A stretch of 62,449 bases of DNA from Sphingopyxis sp. (GCA_016463225.1 JAEMRT010000022.1:1-62449); one strand, 5' to 3'; positions 42,480 to 51,655 are shown, counted from the stretch's first letter. Numbers and translations are program-made. Notes: generated by a model from the sequence alone, not told the origin.

Positions 42480-43400
42480 CTATTCGGCGGCGCGATCCGC
42501 GCTGCCGAGCGCCGCGATATGATCGCGGCAAATTTTTTCGACGAGACCTTCGAGCACGGTCACGCGCTCGCCGATCCAGTTCAATTCCTCTGCGCTGATC
42601 TTGTAATGCGGCGAGTAGCGCGCGTTGACGTAGGCGAGCCGCAATAACTCGAAGCAACGGCGGCTGAACTTGTCGTCGCGCGGCCAAGCCTCGACCAGCG
42701 CCGGCGTGATCTGCTCGCACTGCGAACGCAGGAAATTGAGCCGATGGGATTTGGGGCTGTAGAGTGACAGCACGAGAAGCGCGCAGTGGTAGAAGCGCTC
42801 CGTGGCTTGATGAAACGCAAATGCCGCCTCTTTCGGCGCGTCAGTAGAAGCAAAAAACTCCGCTCCGCGGCGAAAGTTTGCTGCGCTTTTGAACCATTCC
42901 TCAAAGTGCTTCTGCGCCTCAACCCGCGCCTCATCGGCGGGAAGATTGCGCGGCTGCGCAAACTCATAGCCCTCGGCCTCGTAGAGCGCGATTCCCTGCT
43001 CGACGATGTCGATGAAGAACGGTCGCCCGCGCTCAAGCTGGGCGTTCACGTCGTTGAGCGAATGAACGATGAAGCTGACCGGCGCGGTCAGGGTGTGGCT
43101 GATCGTGACCTCGCGCATGAGCCGATCCTCGGCTGCTGACCAATGCTCGAAGTCCGTCAGACGGTCGTAATTGACGACGACGAGAATGTCGTAATCCGAA
43201 TGATACCCGCCCACCGGATCGTCGACCCAATCGCCGCGCGCATAGCTGCCATAAAGAACGATCTTGAAGATGCGGCCCTTACGGTTCCAATCGGCGTTGC
43301 CGCGCGCGTGCGCGGTCTCGAATTCCTCGAACAGGATGCGCACGACATCCACAAGCTCGCACTGCTTGGATTGCGGGAGATGATCGAGGCCGGTTCGCAT
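42480..43400 (-). CDS. Nucleotidyltransferase-HEPN fusion protein
   Basis: Protein of 306 residues joining an MNT nucleotidyltransferase (GSYARG at residues 51-56 and SDYDIL with catalytic Asp69 and Asp71) to a C-terminal HEPN domain. MNT and HEPN usually form two-gene toxin-antitoxin systems in which the MNT protein modifies the HEPN RNase. The HEPN motif reads NARYSPHYKI, spacing Arg and His by only three residues rather than the four to six usual in RNases, so it may be inactive or non-RNase. The start at 43400 follows AAGGATG. It is in one operon with the MucR gene. Confidence 0.78.
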   Translation of the reverse strand: MRTGLDHLPQSKQCELVDVVRILFEEFETAHARGNADWNRKGRIFKIVLYGSYARGDWVDDPVGGYHSDYDILVVVNYDRLTDFEHWSAAEDRLMREVTISHTLTAPVSFIVHSLNDVNAQLERGRPFFIDIVEQGIALYEAEGYEFAQPRNLPADEARVEAQKHFEEWFKSAANFRRGAEFFASTDAPKEAAFAFHQATERFYHCALLVLSLYSPKSHRLNFLRSQCEQITPALVEAWPRDDKFSRRCFELLRLAYVNARYSPHYKISAEELNWIGERVTVLEGLVEKICRDHIAALGSADRAAE

Positions 43401-43459
43401 TATCACATCCTTAGAAAGGCGTTGGACCGGATGGCAAGCGCCATCCGGTCTAACGCTGG

Positions 43460-43714
43460 CTACGGCCATGGCCAGACCAGATGCGGGAAGCGCGCATGAA
43501 GGCAGCGAGACCACATCGTCAGCGCACGGGCGAAATCCTTTGTCACCTGTTCGGCGCTGACACCGTGGCGCGCGGCGAGCTCCTCATAGGACGCGTCGTC
43601 GAACCGCACCGAAAGGAAGATGTCACCTTGCCGCGCCGTCATTTTGCCAAGCGCAATCACCATGCGCCGCTCGGCATCTGCAATGGTCACGGTGGAAAGA
43701 TCGCGCCGCCTCAT
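43460..43714 (-). CDS. Sigma factor-like HTH protein
   Basis: Protein of 84 residues resembling region 4 of an extracytoplasmic sigma factor: MTARQGDIFLSVRFDD, then SYEELAARHGVSAEQVTKDF, the HTH. No region 2 is present, so it is a DNA-binding regulator rather than a sigma factor. Its ATG overlaps the ArdC stop, so the two genes are translated together. Confidence 0.68.
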   Translation of the reverse strand: MRRRDLSTVTIADAERRMVIALGKMTARQGDIFLSVRFDDASYEELAARHGVSAEQVTKDFARALTMWSRCLHARFPHLVWPWP

Positions 43715-44604
43715 GGCTCCACTCCTGCAAAGGCGAGCAGATAATCGCTCGCCTTGCTGGCCTGACTGGCGGCGCGGAAGATCGCCTTCTCATCGTCGCG
43801 GAGCACCGACAGCCACGACGCGATATAGTCGGAATGGCGGACGGTCGGCGCGATTCCGAGCGCAGCGCAGGCGAACGCCGCCGCCATCTCCGCGACAAGC
43901 TCTTCCTTGGCGTAGGCCTCCGATCCGAACCCGCCCTTCTGGTTGCGATCCAGCCTGCTGCCGTGACCGGTCCAATGGCCAAGCTCGTGCAGCGCAGTGC
44001 GATACCAGTTGACCGGCTCATGAAAGGCGGCCTGCGGCGGCACCTGCACAAAGTCGTGGCTCGGACTATAGAAGGCTTCGCCGCCGCCGATGTTCACCCG
44101 CGCGCCGCTCGCTTTGATCAACGCATCCGCCTCGGAAATCGCAAGCACCGGATCGGGGCTAACCATCGGGACGGTGTAATCGTCGGGCAGACCTTCGCAC
44201 TGGTCGACATTGAAGACGACAAAGCGTTTCAGGAACGCAACCTGCCGCGCGGCGCGATCATCGCTCCGCGCCTGTTCCTGCTCGGCCTTCGGCGTGAACC
44301 GGTCGGCATAGCAAATCACTGTGCCCTTCTCGCCGCGCCGGACGTTGCCGCCTGCCGCCTCCGCCTGCCGGTAGGTCAGCCAGCGCTGCGAAGCATAGCC
44401 CTTGGCGACAACCTCGGCCCACAGGATCAGCACATTAATCCCGGAATATTTGCGGCCCGTTCCACGATTCTGCGGCATCGAGCAACCGCAAGCGGCGCCA
44501 TCCCAAGGCTGCACCCAAGGCAGCCGCCCTTCCTCAAGTTCCGCGATGATCCGGCTAGTGACCTCGGCATAAAGGCTCTGCCGTTCGACTTTCTGCTGTT
44601 TCAT
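43711..44604 (-). CDS. ArdC-like antirestriction protein (zincin-type)
   Basis: Protein of 297 residues. The N-terminus is the ssDNA-binding ArdC_N domain (YAEVTSRIIAELEEG, then KYSGINVLILW). The C-terminus carries HELGHWTGH, a zincin metal-binding motif, with a further Glu in KEELVAEMAAAF. ArdC proteins protect incoming DNA from type I restriction. The ATG at 44604 follows AAGGGAA. It starts the operon that continues through the sigma-like HTH, MNT-HEPN and MucR genes. Confidence 0.88.
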   Translation of the reverse strand: MKQQKVERQSLYAEVTSRIIAELEEGRLPWVQPWDGAACGCSMPQNRGTGRKYSGINVLILWAEVVAKGYASQRWLTYRQAEAAGGNVRRGEKGTVICYADRFTPKAEQEQARSDDRAARQVAFLKRFVVFNVDQCEGLPDDYTVPMVSPDPVLAISEADALIKASGARVNIGGGEAFYSPSHDFVQVPPQAAFHEPVNWYRTALHELGHWTGHGSRLDRNQKGGFGSEAYAKEELVAEMAAAFACAALGIAPTVRHSDYIASWLSVLRDDEKAIFRAASQASKASDYLLAFAGVEP

Positions 44605-45128
44605 TTCCCTTCTCCTTCCAACCGCGGCCCGGCCCGGAAGGGGCGCAGGGGGACGGCAGGAAGGAGCCGGCAGACCCGCATGATCGGGCGGGCTGCATCC
44701 GCAGGACCGGAACGAAGAGAAGGACCCGCAAAGCGGGTTGCGGCCCGACCGGGCGGGGCTAGAGGCGAGTGACGCCTCCCTGTGCCCCTCCCATGCCGGG
44801 ACCAAACGACGCCGCCGCGAAGCGGCGACCGCATGCGAACCCGTGGCGCGCTCTCGGCCAGCGACTCGAAAGACGATCGCGCCGAAAACGGTGCGGCAAT
44901 TGGGGCACGACCGTCTCAGACGGTCTTATTGCCGATGTCCGAGACGCCATGAGACGCCACATGAAGTTTTTTTCATTCGTCCGCCGTCGTACCGGCGCGT
45001 TCCGCCGCGTTTGGGCGTGATCGCAAGTAACGAAACCGCTGTTTATCATAAGGTTGACGACGAGCCACATCGGCTATTTCCTGTCCTCATGGCGACACAA
45101 GGTCGCTCATCAGACGGAGAAAATTGTC
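44605..45128. other. Gene-free control region between ArdC and AlpA
   Basis: I see no gene in these 524 bp. They hold a GC-rich ArdC leader, a hairpin (CGCCGC / GCGGCG, 44813-44827), a perfect 17-nt palindrome (GACCGTCT-C-AGACGGTC, 44909-44925) and a 10-bp direct repeat GAGACGCCA(T/C) at 44941-44960. The palindrome is a good candidate operator for a regulator of the divergent ArdC and AlpA genes. Confidence 0.55.
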
Positions 45129-45350
45129 ATGGCATCCCAGTCTCCCCTGCGCATGATGCGCCTCAATGAAGTCCTCGATCTGACCGGCCTCAGCCGCGCC
45201 ACCCTCTACCGCAAGATCGCCGCGGAGACCTTTCCGCCGCAGCACAAACTCGCCGAGCGCTGCTGCGGCTGGCGTGCAGGTGAAGTCGCAGTATGGCTGC
45301 GTAACCCGGTGACTTTCACCATCGCCGATCTTGAGCCCGAACCGGCCTGA
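45129..45350 (+). CDS. AlpA-family HTH regulator
   Basis: Protein of 73 residues of the phage AlpA type: MRLNEVLDLTGLSRATLYRKI, then FPPQHKL and RAGEVAVWL. Such proteins control excision or transfer genes. The ATG at 45129 follows GGAG at a rather long spacing. It is divergent from ArdC across a region containing a 17-nt palindrome. Confidence 0.85.
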   Translation: MASQSPLRMMRLNEVLDLTGLSRATLYRKIAAETFPPQHKLAERCCGWRAGEVAVWLRNPVTFTIADLEPEPA

Positions 45351-45407
45351 AGGCGAGGCCCGCCAAAGCCCCGCGCCGCCGGAACGGCGCGGGGTTGGAA
45401 GCCCGCC

Positions 45408-45731
45408 TCAATCGGCGGGGTTCCAGATGATCGCATAAGCGTCGTCGCTGTCCTGACCGGCGGCGCGGCCGAGGTTGGCGTAGATCCGGCGCGGCCCGAA
45501 CTCGGGGGCTGCGAGAGTCAGTGACACGAAGGGTTTGCCCGATGCCTCGCCGGTGCGGACCCAGCCGGCACCGATTTCGACGCCTTCGGAATAGACCCGG
45601 TAATCGGGCTGGACGTCGCCGTTCTTCGAGGGGTTGGTGCGGATCTCGATCGCAGCGCGGATCGAGAGGGTTTTCAGCTGGCCCACGAAGCCTTTTTCGA
45701 TGGTGCCGTTCACAAAGCCGATAGCTGCCAT
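45408..45731 (-). CDS. DUF736 family protein
   Basis: Protein of 107 residues, a standard gene of alphaproteobacterial mobile elements. The conserved parts are IGFVNGTIEKGFVGQLKTL, then DYRVYSEGVEIGAGWVRTG and AAPEFGPRRIYANLG. Its biochemical role is unknown; it is usually linked to conjugative plasmids and islands. GGAG precedes the ATG at 45731. It has a long GC-rich leader containing a motif shared with the ParB leader and a 20-bp inverted repeat. Confidence 0.88.
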   Translation of the reverse strand: MAAIGFVNGTIEKGFVGQLKTLSIRAAIEIRTNPSKNGDVQPDYRVYSEGVEIGAGWVRTGEASGKPFVSLTLAAPEFGPRRIYANLGRAAGQDSDDAYAIIWNPAD

Positions 45732-45839
45732 TGGTCGTCTCCTTGAATGTGCCGCGGGACCATCCCTGCGACATGGGCGGACCAGAGACCGGCGCATGAG
45801 GGGCTCGCGAACCCTTCAGGGCCGCAGCGCAGCGGAGGA

Positions 45840-45920
45840 GTGCGGCGGCGCGATTATTTGAGAGCGCAGCGGCCGCGAGGAGCCGGCACAGCCGGCGGGG
45901 AAATAATCACGCCGCCGCAC
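45840..45920. repeat. 20-bp inverted repeat in the DUF736 leader
   Basis: Arms 45840-45859 and 45901-45920 match in 19 of 20 positions around a 41-nt loop. They would form a long stem-loop in the leader transcript of DUF736 or act as a paired protein site. Confidence 0.75.
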
Positions 45921-46026
45921 TTTCGCGGGACGCCGCGCCGGTCCAAGTCGATCGCCCGTCGCCGGAGATGGTTACCGCACAGGGTGATGGAGGCGATCCG
46001 GCACCGCTGCGGTCGGGAACAACGGC

Positions 46027-46496
46027 GTGATAGGGCGGCAGCCCACACCCCTTCCGCGTTCGATCATCCCAGCCAACGACCGGAACGATGTCAGCCGCTC
46101 GCGCGCTATTCGCCCCGATGTCGAAGGGGACCGGTTCGGAACAGGCGAGAAGGTTGGAACAGGTTCGCAGCCCTCGCCACCATGGCAATACGGTTTGGCG
46201 CCTCCATACAATGCACCCGGAAGTTTGCGCACTAAGCGCTGCCATCATCTCCCGCCGGACGGTGAAGGTAGCGACCCCGGTGACCGGCTGGCGGCAGGAG
46301 CGATGGCTTGCAATGCAGTCATCATTAAAGGGCGGCGCAAACTTGCTCGCGCCGCCCTTTTTCTCACTCGCGCGCGCCGCCGCCCTTGTGGCGGCGGCAC
46401 GCCAAAACTGAATACGCCGCGCCGACCCACAAGGTCGGCACGTCATCAACCCGCGGCCAAAAAGAGCAGGCGGCCGAAGCCGCCCGCCCCTGTCGG
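46027..46496 (+). ncRNA. Possible small RNA or short gene ending at a terminator
   Basis: No convincing gene lies between the DUF736 leader and the ParB gene. A strong stem at 46327-46360 (GGGCGGCGC / GCGCCGCCC with a T-tract on the plus strand) is a rho-independent terminator with no upstream gene, so a short plus-strand transcript is likely. A 30-60 codon frame starting MACNAVIIKG behind AGGAGCG (ATG near 46301) runs through the terminator stem, which argues against it being coding. Treated as a candidate only. Confidence 0.35.
46327..46360 (+). terminator. Rho-independent terminator without an assigned gene
   Basis: A 9-bp GC-rich stem (GGGCGGCGC / GCGCCGCCC) with a 10-nt loop, A residues before and five T residues after. 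It would stop a plus-strand transcript starting upstream in the gene-free region; the minus-strand reading is weaker. Confidence 0.7.
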
Positions 46497-48287
46497 TCAT
46501 GCTGCCATCGGTCGCTCTTCGCACTCAGCGGCATCCCGATCCTCGGCAGGATAGGGAACAGCCGCTGCGGCAAGCTCGTACCGCACTCGCGCCGCCGCCA
46601 TCACACTGCCAACCCCGCCGCGTGGGGTGTAAGTGGTCGGCGGGAACGCCATCCACTGCGGCACCCATGGCTCGGTCTTGGCGCGTCCGTTCTCGCCCGC
46701 GAGACAATCGGCGATGATCGCTTTCAGCGCCTTCGCCTTTTCACCGGCGTTGGCTGCCGCAACCTCGGCGCCCGCGACCTCGCCGGTGATGGCGAGCAGC
46801 ACTTCGCGGTCGCGCAGCTGGTCGAAGAAAGCCGCGTCGGCTTGCCAATGCTGCCGCATGTCGGTGCCCAGATGGAGGCCGATCATCTCGACCGCCTCGC
46901 TGCCCGCCGCCAAGGTTTCGCCCATGACGATCGCCACGATCTCCAGAACCACCGGATCGGGGAGTTCGAGCAGCCGCGCGAACAGCGGCGCAAAAGGGGG
47001 ACGGTGAAGCGGCCTTCCCGTTACCGTCGGGATTTCCTCGTTGAACCCTAGCACCGCGAGCACCGCGCGGCGCTTGATGTCGAACGCCGTCTCGGCGGAG
47101 CAGGTTTCGACACTCTCAGCGATCTCTTCCTTCGGAGCGCGCTGGCTCTCGATATCCACCCGCCACAGGTCGGCGCCCGCGATCACATGCGCGAGCATCG
47201 CCCGCAGCGCGACCCCGCCATGGCTGGCCAGATCGGCGCGCACCGCCGCATGACGGTGGAGATCGATATAGGCATTGAGCGGACCCGACACCTCGGGACG
47301 GCTAGGCTTCTCGGCCACGGCATCCCCTTCGCCGCTACCGCCGCCCGAAAGTCGCTTCGCTTCCTTGGTGGTGACATAGCCTTCGTGGAAGGTGACCTCG
47401 CCGCTGTCGCGCACCTCGACATAGATACGCCCGCCCTTGCGTTTTCCGGCATGGGCATGATCCCAAGAGCGGAACCACTGCCCGCGATCCATGACGATCA
47501 CGTCCGACCATCCGGCCTCCAAATACTCGGCCTTGCGGGCTTCGATAGCTTCCATCTGCGCCGACCAGAATGCATCGCTGTCGGCGAAGAAGCGATCCTC
47601 GCCGAACAGGTCGGTGACGATACCGCCCTTGAACATATCGATTTCGAACAAGGCATGCGTCACCGCAATGGCACTGCCGCCGAACAGCCATGCTTTGAGC
47701 TGATGGCCGGTCGGGCAATAGGCCGCCTCGTCATCAAACAGCGCCAGCCATGCCTTCTGCTGGCTTTTCGAGGCGAGGGTCAGGTGACGAACCGTGGCGA
47801 CATTGACCTGACCGTCGCGATAGAGGGTACGGATGCGCGGCAAGAGATTGCCTAGCGCAAGGATGCGCTTCACCGCGTTCGGCTCGAAGCCGAACGTGTC
47901 GGCGACCCCGTCCACGCTGCGCCCCGCCTTGACCAGCGCGACGAACGCTTCCCACTGGCTAACCTCGTCGGGCCGAACCCGCGCAAGGTTCTCGAGCATC
48001 GACGCTTCGAGCGCATCGGCATCGTCGCCCTCGTCGAGGATCGCGCAAGGAATCGGCTTCACCGCCCCGCCCTCGCGCGCCACAGCGTTGACGGCGGTAA
48101 AGCGCCGACGTCCCGCGACGATCTCGAACCGGCCTTCCGAACAGTTGGGCCGAACGAGTAGCGGAACCAGCACACCCCGCGCGCGAACGCTGGGCAGCAG
48201 GTCGGACACGTCGGGGTCTTTTCCTTTCCCGCGCATATTGGCCGCAGCAATCGACAGATGGTCCACATCGATAAAATCGAGCTTCAT
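46497..48287 (-). CDS. Large ParB/Spo0J-type protein of mobile elements
   Basis: Protein of 596 residues. The first 200 are ParB-like: IVAGRRRFTAVNAV, the partition box SMLENLARVRPDEVSQWEAF and an HTH (GVADTFGFEPNAVKRILAL). The remaining 400 residues, specific to element-borne ParB proteins, contain no domain I can name. The ParB N-domain binds CTP and loads at parS-like sites. No ParA gene is nearby, so it may act as a regulator of the excised or replicating element. It shares a leader motif with DUF736. Confidence 0.85.
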   Translation of the reverse strand: MKLDFIDVDHLSIAAANMRGKGKDPDVSDLLPSVRARGVLVPLLVRPNCSEGRFEIVAGRRRFTAVNAVAREGGAVKPIPCAILDEGDDADALEASMLENLARVRPDEVSQWEAFVALVKAGRSVDGVADTFGFEPNAVKRILALGNLLPRIRTLYRDGQVNVATVRHLTLASKSQQKAWLALFDDEAAYCPTGHQLKAWLFGGSAIAVTHALFEIDMFKGGIVTDLFGEDRFFADSDAFWSAQMEAIEARKAEYLEAGWSDVIVMDRGQWFRSWDHAHAGKRKGGRIYVEVRDSGEVTFHEGYVTTKEAKRLSGGGSGEGDAVAEKPSRPEVSGPLNAYIDLHRHAAVRADLASHGGVALRAMLAHVIAGADLWRVDIESQRAPKEEIAESVETCSAETAFDIKRRAVLAVLGFNEEIPTVTGRPLHRPPFAPLFARLLELPDPVVLEIVAIVMGETLAAGSEAVEMIGLHLGTDMRQHWQADAAFFDQLRDREVLLAITGEVAGAEVAAANAGEKAKALKAIIADCLAGENGRAKTEPWVPQWMAFPPTTYTPRGGVGSVMAAARVRYELAAAAVPYPAEDRDAAECEERPMAA

Positions 48288-48851
48288 GACTTCTTCCTTC
48301 CTTCAACCACACCCGGCCCCGGACGGCGGGGCGGGCGGCGAGGAAAGGCGACGGGACCGCGCCCAAGGACGGCGCGCACCCGCAGGGCCGCAATGCAATG
48401 GAGGAGCCGCCGCGCAGCGGCGGCTTGCGCACCGGCCGAGCGGTCCCACAGCCGTGCGCCGACTGCCACGCTGTCCGTGGCCGGCCCAACCACAGCGCCG
48501 CCGCGCTTCAGCGCGGCGTCATCATCGGAAAACAAACGCGCCCTTGTCGCAGCCGCAGGCGCCGCGGCGTGCGTGGCCCGGTGGCAGGTCGGACGTGGCA
48601 AAGCAGCGTCCGGAACAGCGCGGTGCGCTGTTCACCCGCCGCAGGGCCGCGCGCCCGCGGTGTCAAGAAGCGAGACAAGAGCGCTGCGCGGCCAACCGTG
48701 AAGCGGGCGACCTCTGGCGGCAGCTTGCCGCCGCCAGTGTGCGCTCATTTGAGGACGCGCTCACCTTGGGAGCGGCTTCAATTTTCTGTTCGCGTCAGCG
48801 CGGCGGATGAATCCGGTATCGTTGTCGCCGCGAGCAGCTCGGTCGCATCGA
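48288..48851. other. Gene-free ParB leader region
   Basis: No gene is visible in these 564 bp. Near the ParB start lie the 24-nt motif shared with DUF736 (48383-48406) and a perfect hairpin (GCCGCCGC / GCGGCGGC, 48406-48424); another GC-rich hairpin lies near 48499. The region is likely the ParB promoter and leader. Confidence 0.5.
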
Positions 48852-49025
48852 TCAGTTGGCAGGTCCCGATTGCGCCAGGCGCCGGATCGACTCCGTCGTC
48901 AGCAAGGTTCGCGTCCCGATCTTGATTGCGTCCAGCGACCCTGACTTGATAAGGCCATAGACAGACGATCGGCCGATGCCGAGCGCCTTTGCAGTCTCAT
49001 TGATAGAAAGGACAAGGGGTTCCAT
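48852..49025 (-). CDS. Excisionase-family HTH protein
   Basis: Protein of 57 residues starting MEPLVLSINET behind GGAGAC. It is a short winged helix of the excisionase/MerR-like type (AKALGIGRSSVYGLIKSGSLDA-like, then RTLLTTESI). Such proteins direct the integrase toward excision. It lies 1.4 kb from the integrase gene on the same strand. Confidence 0.78.
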   Translation of the reverse strand: MEPLVLSINETAKALGIGRSSVYGLIKSGSLDAIKIGTRTLLTTESIRRLAQSGPAN

Positions 49026-49206
49026 GCGTGTCTCCGTGCTCGACGATTCGTGGCGGAAGACGGCTCGAGTTGCACATGGCTGCGCATGGGTCGTGCGGTA
49101 ACCCGGAACCCGCATGAAACTGCGGGCGGCTGGGAATTTCGCTAAATGTTCGTTGCCAGAATTGGTGTTTTCCCGGGAATTTTCGGTATCTCCGGGAGCC
49201 ACGCGC

Positions 49207-50118
49207 CTAGCGGGGGCCTCGATTTATTTTCACGGCCGCGACAATTTTCTTCGCAAACTCCCGCAATCGGGTGCTCTCCGGAACCCGAATGTCGTTGTCA
49301 TGCTCATCGCTCGGTTCGCAGCGATCCCTGATGAGGTTCATGACCTCGGTTTCAACGCCATGTTCGTCCGGATCGATCGTTCGCAGCGCCGGATGCTCGA
49401 TCAAGGTCAACAGCATCGCCTCATAGTCAAGTTCCTTGGGACGCCCTCCCGTGCTGGGCCTTACTTTTAAAGCACGGATAATGTCCTCCGGTTCGGCATC
49501 GACGTAGATCTGGGCGCTAAACCAGAAGCCATGGGGTGGAAGGACGATCGTCCGGTCGCTGGCGACCTCCGACAACAACAAACCTCTCAGCCGCCCATAA
49601 AAGTGGCGCCGATGGACGGGGCGCTTGATGCCTTTCCGGTCGTAGTAATAGGCTGCCGGTGCCGTTCGGCGGCCAAGATAGTCGAAGAGCTTCTCGAGCG
49701 TTTCGACGGTCGAACGACGGCTCTTGCCATAGACGGGCGTTCGCTTCTCGTCGACGATCCCCAATCCATACTGAAAATAGCGCCAGGACACCGCGACGGA
49801 CGCCGCAATCACGAGCGGTAGGCTCACGGCGATGGCCGCCGCCTGATCAATATCCTGTCCGTCCGAAGCTGCGGCGCCCCAGGCGGCCAGGACGAGCAAC
49901 GAAAGCAAAATGCAGAGAAGGAACAGCGTCGCCGAGGTCAGGAACCGGCGCCGGATCGCGCGCTCGATTGCAACCGAGACCTGGTCGACCTCTTCTAAGC
50001 CCAGCTCCTCCTTGTCCTTGGCATATAGGAGGCGAGCGGCAATCCGCGGGAGGCTCCGATGGGCATCGCCCGGCCGATGCCATATCCCGGTCGGGGCTGG
50101 AGTCTCGGTGACGGGCAT
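49207..50118 (-). CDS. Hypothetical protein with two membrane segments
   Basis: Protein of 303 residues starting MPVTETPAPT behind GGAG. Two hydrophobic segments at about residues 58-82 and 92-112 flank a short periplasmic or cytoplasmic loop. A basic, Tyr-rich soluble part follows (YLGRRTAPAAYYYDRKG). I recognise no family. It lies between the excisionase-like and integrase genes, so it is probably cargo or an accessory gene of the element. Confidence 0.6.
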   Translation of the reverse strand: MPVTETPAPTGIWHRPGDAHRSLPRIAARLLYAKDKEELGLEEVDQVSVAIERAIRRRFLTSATLFLLCILLSLLVLAAWGAAASDGQDIDQAAAIAVSLPLVIAASVAVSWRYFQYGLGIVDEKRTPVYGKSRRSTVETLEKLFDYLGRRTAPAAYYYDRKGIKRPVHRRHFYGRLRGLLLSEVASDRTIVLPPHGFWFSAQIYVDAEPEDIIRALKVRPSTGGRPKELDYEAMLLTLIEHPALRTIDPDEHGVETEVMNLIRDRCEPSDEHDNDIRVPESTRLREFAKKIVAAVKINRGPR

Positions 50119-50429
50119 CGGTTTCTCCTTCGCACAGCGCGTCGAGATAATCGCCTCAACACCAAGCCGTCTCGACACGTTCGAACCAAAAAGCCGGTCG
50201 ATCATAGATACTTCGGACCCTCCCGTCGACGGCATGTGCGTGTGCGCGCTCAATCATTTCGGGATCCCACTCGCCCAATCTATTCAGCGGGGATGAGGCA
50301 TAGGCAGGCGCGAGCGCAACTCCGGGCAGCGCCACGAAGCGACCTCCTCTCGAATCCCGCCGCCCCCACGAGTGGACCGAGGTGAGTGCTGCGTGATGAT
50401 TCGACCGAGAAACCGGAGGAATCGAGGCA
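50119..50429. other. Gene-free stretch before the integrase gene
   Basis: I see no gene, terminator or clear repeat in this 311-bp stretch. It separates the membrane-protein gene from the integrase gene. Confidence 0.4.
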
Positions 50430-51647
50430 TCAATCGCCCGCGTCCGACCCGGACTTGTTCAGTTCGATGGCATTGCCGGTACAATACGCCCCCCATGCCT
50501 CCATCAGCTTCACGCGCGCGCCCGGCTTGTCGGGCGTACCGAGATAGGTTGTCCGGCGATAGGCAGCCTGCACGGCGTCGGGTGTCTTATGCGCGAGCGC
50601 CGCCTCCACGACGGCGTCGGCGAAGCCTTCGTTGGCCGCCCAATCGGTAAAGGTCGAGCGAAAGCCATGCACGTGGAAAGGCTCGCTCATATCGCGCACG
50701 ACCTTCAGCAGCGTCATGTCGGACATCGGCTTGCTTGACATCCCCGGGAATACGACCTCGGTATCGGGGAGGCGGAAGGAATGTGCCTTGGAGAGAACCT
50801 CCAGCGCCGCATGGGACAGCGGCACCATGTGGGACTTGCCCCGCTTCATATGTTCGGCGGGCACGGTCCACAGGCGCCCTTCCAGGTCGAACTCGGCCCA
50901 GCTCGCCAATCGGATCTCCTGGCTGCGCACTCCCGTGAGAATGAGAAGTTCGAGCGCGAGCCTGCTGTAGGATGGCTTGCGCTGCAAAGCCGTGATGAAA
51001 CCGGGCAGTGCGACGTAGGGCATGGCCTTGCGGTTCTCGCGCGATTTCACTTGCCGGGGCAAGCCGCGCCCGGCTTTCAGGCTCCCGTGGCCCGATGGCG
51101 CTTCGCGCGAGCGCCATCCCTTGGCGTGTGCAAAGTCCAGCACTGTGCAGATCCGATTCCGTACCTGACGAGCGGTTTCCGGAATCTCCTGCCAGATCGG
51201 CATCAGCACACTTATGATATCGGCAGCAGTGATCGCTCCCGTCGGCTCTTCGCCCAATTTCGGGAAGGCGTAGTTTTCCAGACTGGCTAGCCACTGCCGC
51301 GAGTAGACCTCGCTTTTCCAGCCTGCCTCGTTCGCGGCGTGATATTGCCGTGCCGCCTCTCGGAAGGTTACCTTCGCTGCGGCCTCGTCTTTTCGCTCTG
51401 CGAGCACGTCGCGCCGTTCGATCTTGATCGCCTTGCGAAGCTCGCTCGCCTTCTGACGGACTTCGGCGAGCGTAATCAGCTTGGCACTGCCTAGGCCGAT
51501 GTCCTGCCGCTTCCCGTCGCGTTGCAGGCGCAGGAGCCACGAGGCCCCTCCCCGCTTGTCTACCTTCAAAAATAACCCGTCACCATCCTGATAGGTGCCG
51601 GGATTCGCCAAAGCGGCCTTGACCGCAACCGCCGTGAGTTTGCCCAT
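50430..51647 (-). CDS. int: P4-type tyrosine recombinase (integrase)
   Basis: Integrase of 405 residues with an N-terminal DUF4102 arm-binding domain (YQDGDGLFLKV, then LGSAKLITLAEVRQ), a core-binding domain and a catalytic domain. The catalytic residues are visible: Arg in TGVRSQEIRL, His-x-x-Arg in HGFRSTFTDW and Tyr in AAYRRTTYL. I chose MGKLTAVAV at 51647; the frame is open further, but the codons before it lie in the arm-site region. It sits next to the 3' end of tRNA-Tyr, the usual target of such integrases. Confidence 0.9.
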   Translation of the reverse strand: MGKLTAVAVKAALANPGTYQDGDGLFLKVDKRGGASWLLRLQRDGKRQDIGLGSAKLITLAEVRQKASELRKAIKIERRDVLAERKDEAAAKVTFREAARQYHAANEAGWKSEVYSRQWLASLENYAFPKLGEEPTGAITAADIISVLMPIWQEIPETARQVRNRICTVLDFAHAKGWRSREAPSGHGSLKAGRGLPRQVKSRENRKAMPYVALPGFITALQRKPSYSRLALELLILTGVRSQEIRLASWAEFDLEGRLWTVPAEHMKRGKSHMVPLSHAALEVLSKAHSFRLPDTEVVFPGMSSKPMSDMTLLKVVRDMSEPFHVHGFRSTFTDWAANEGFADAVVEAALAHKTPDAVQAAYRRTTYLGTPDKPGARVKLMEAWGAYCTGNAIELNKSGSDAGD

Positions 51648-51655
51648 GGGATTTA

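Noticed and set aside
45907..46554. Several 100-200 codon frames on both strands around 46 kb
   Set aside because: They overlap each other and run through a terminator stem. Composition is Arg/Ala/Pro-rich as expected of GC-rich non-coding frames.
50160..50180. TTCGAACCA sequence near the integrase gene as a possible att copy
   Set aside because: The flanking bases do not match tRNA-Tyr and it lies within an open region without a tRNA remnant.
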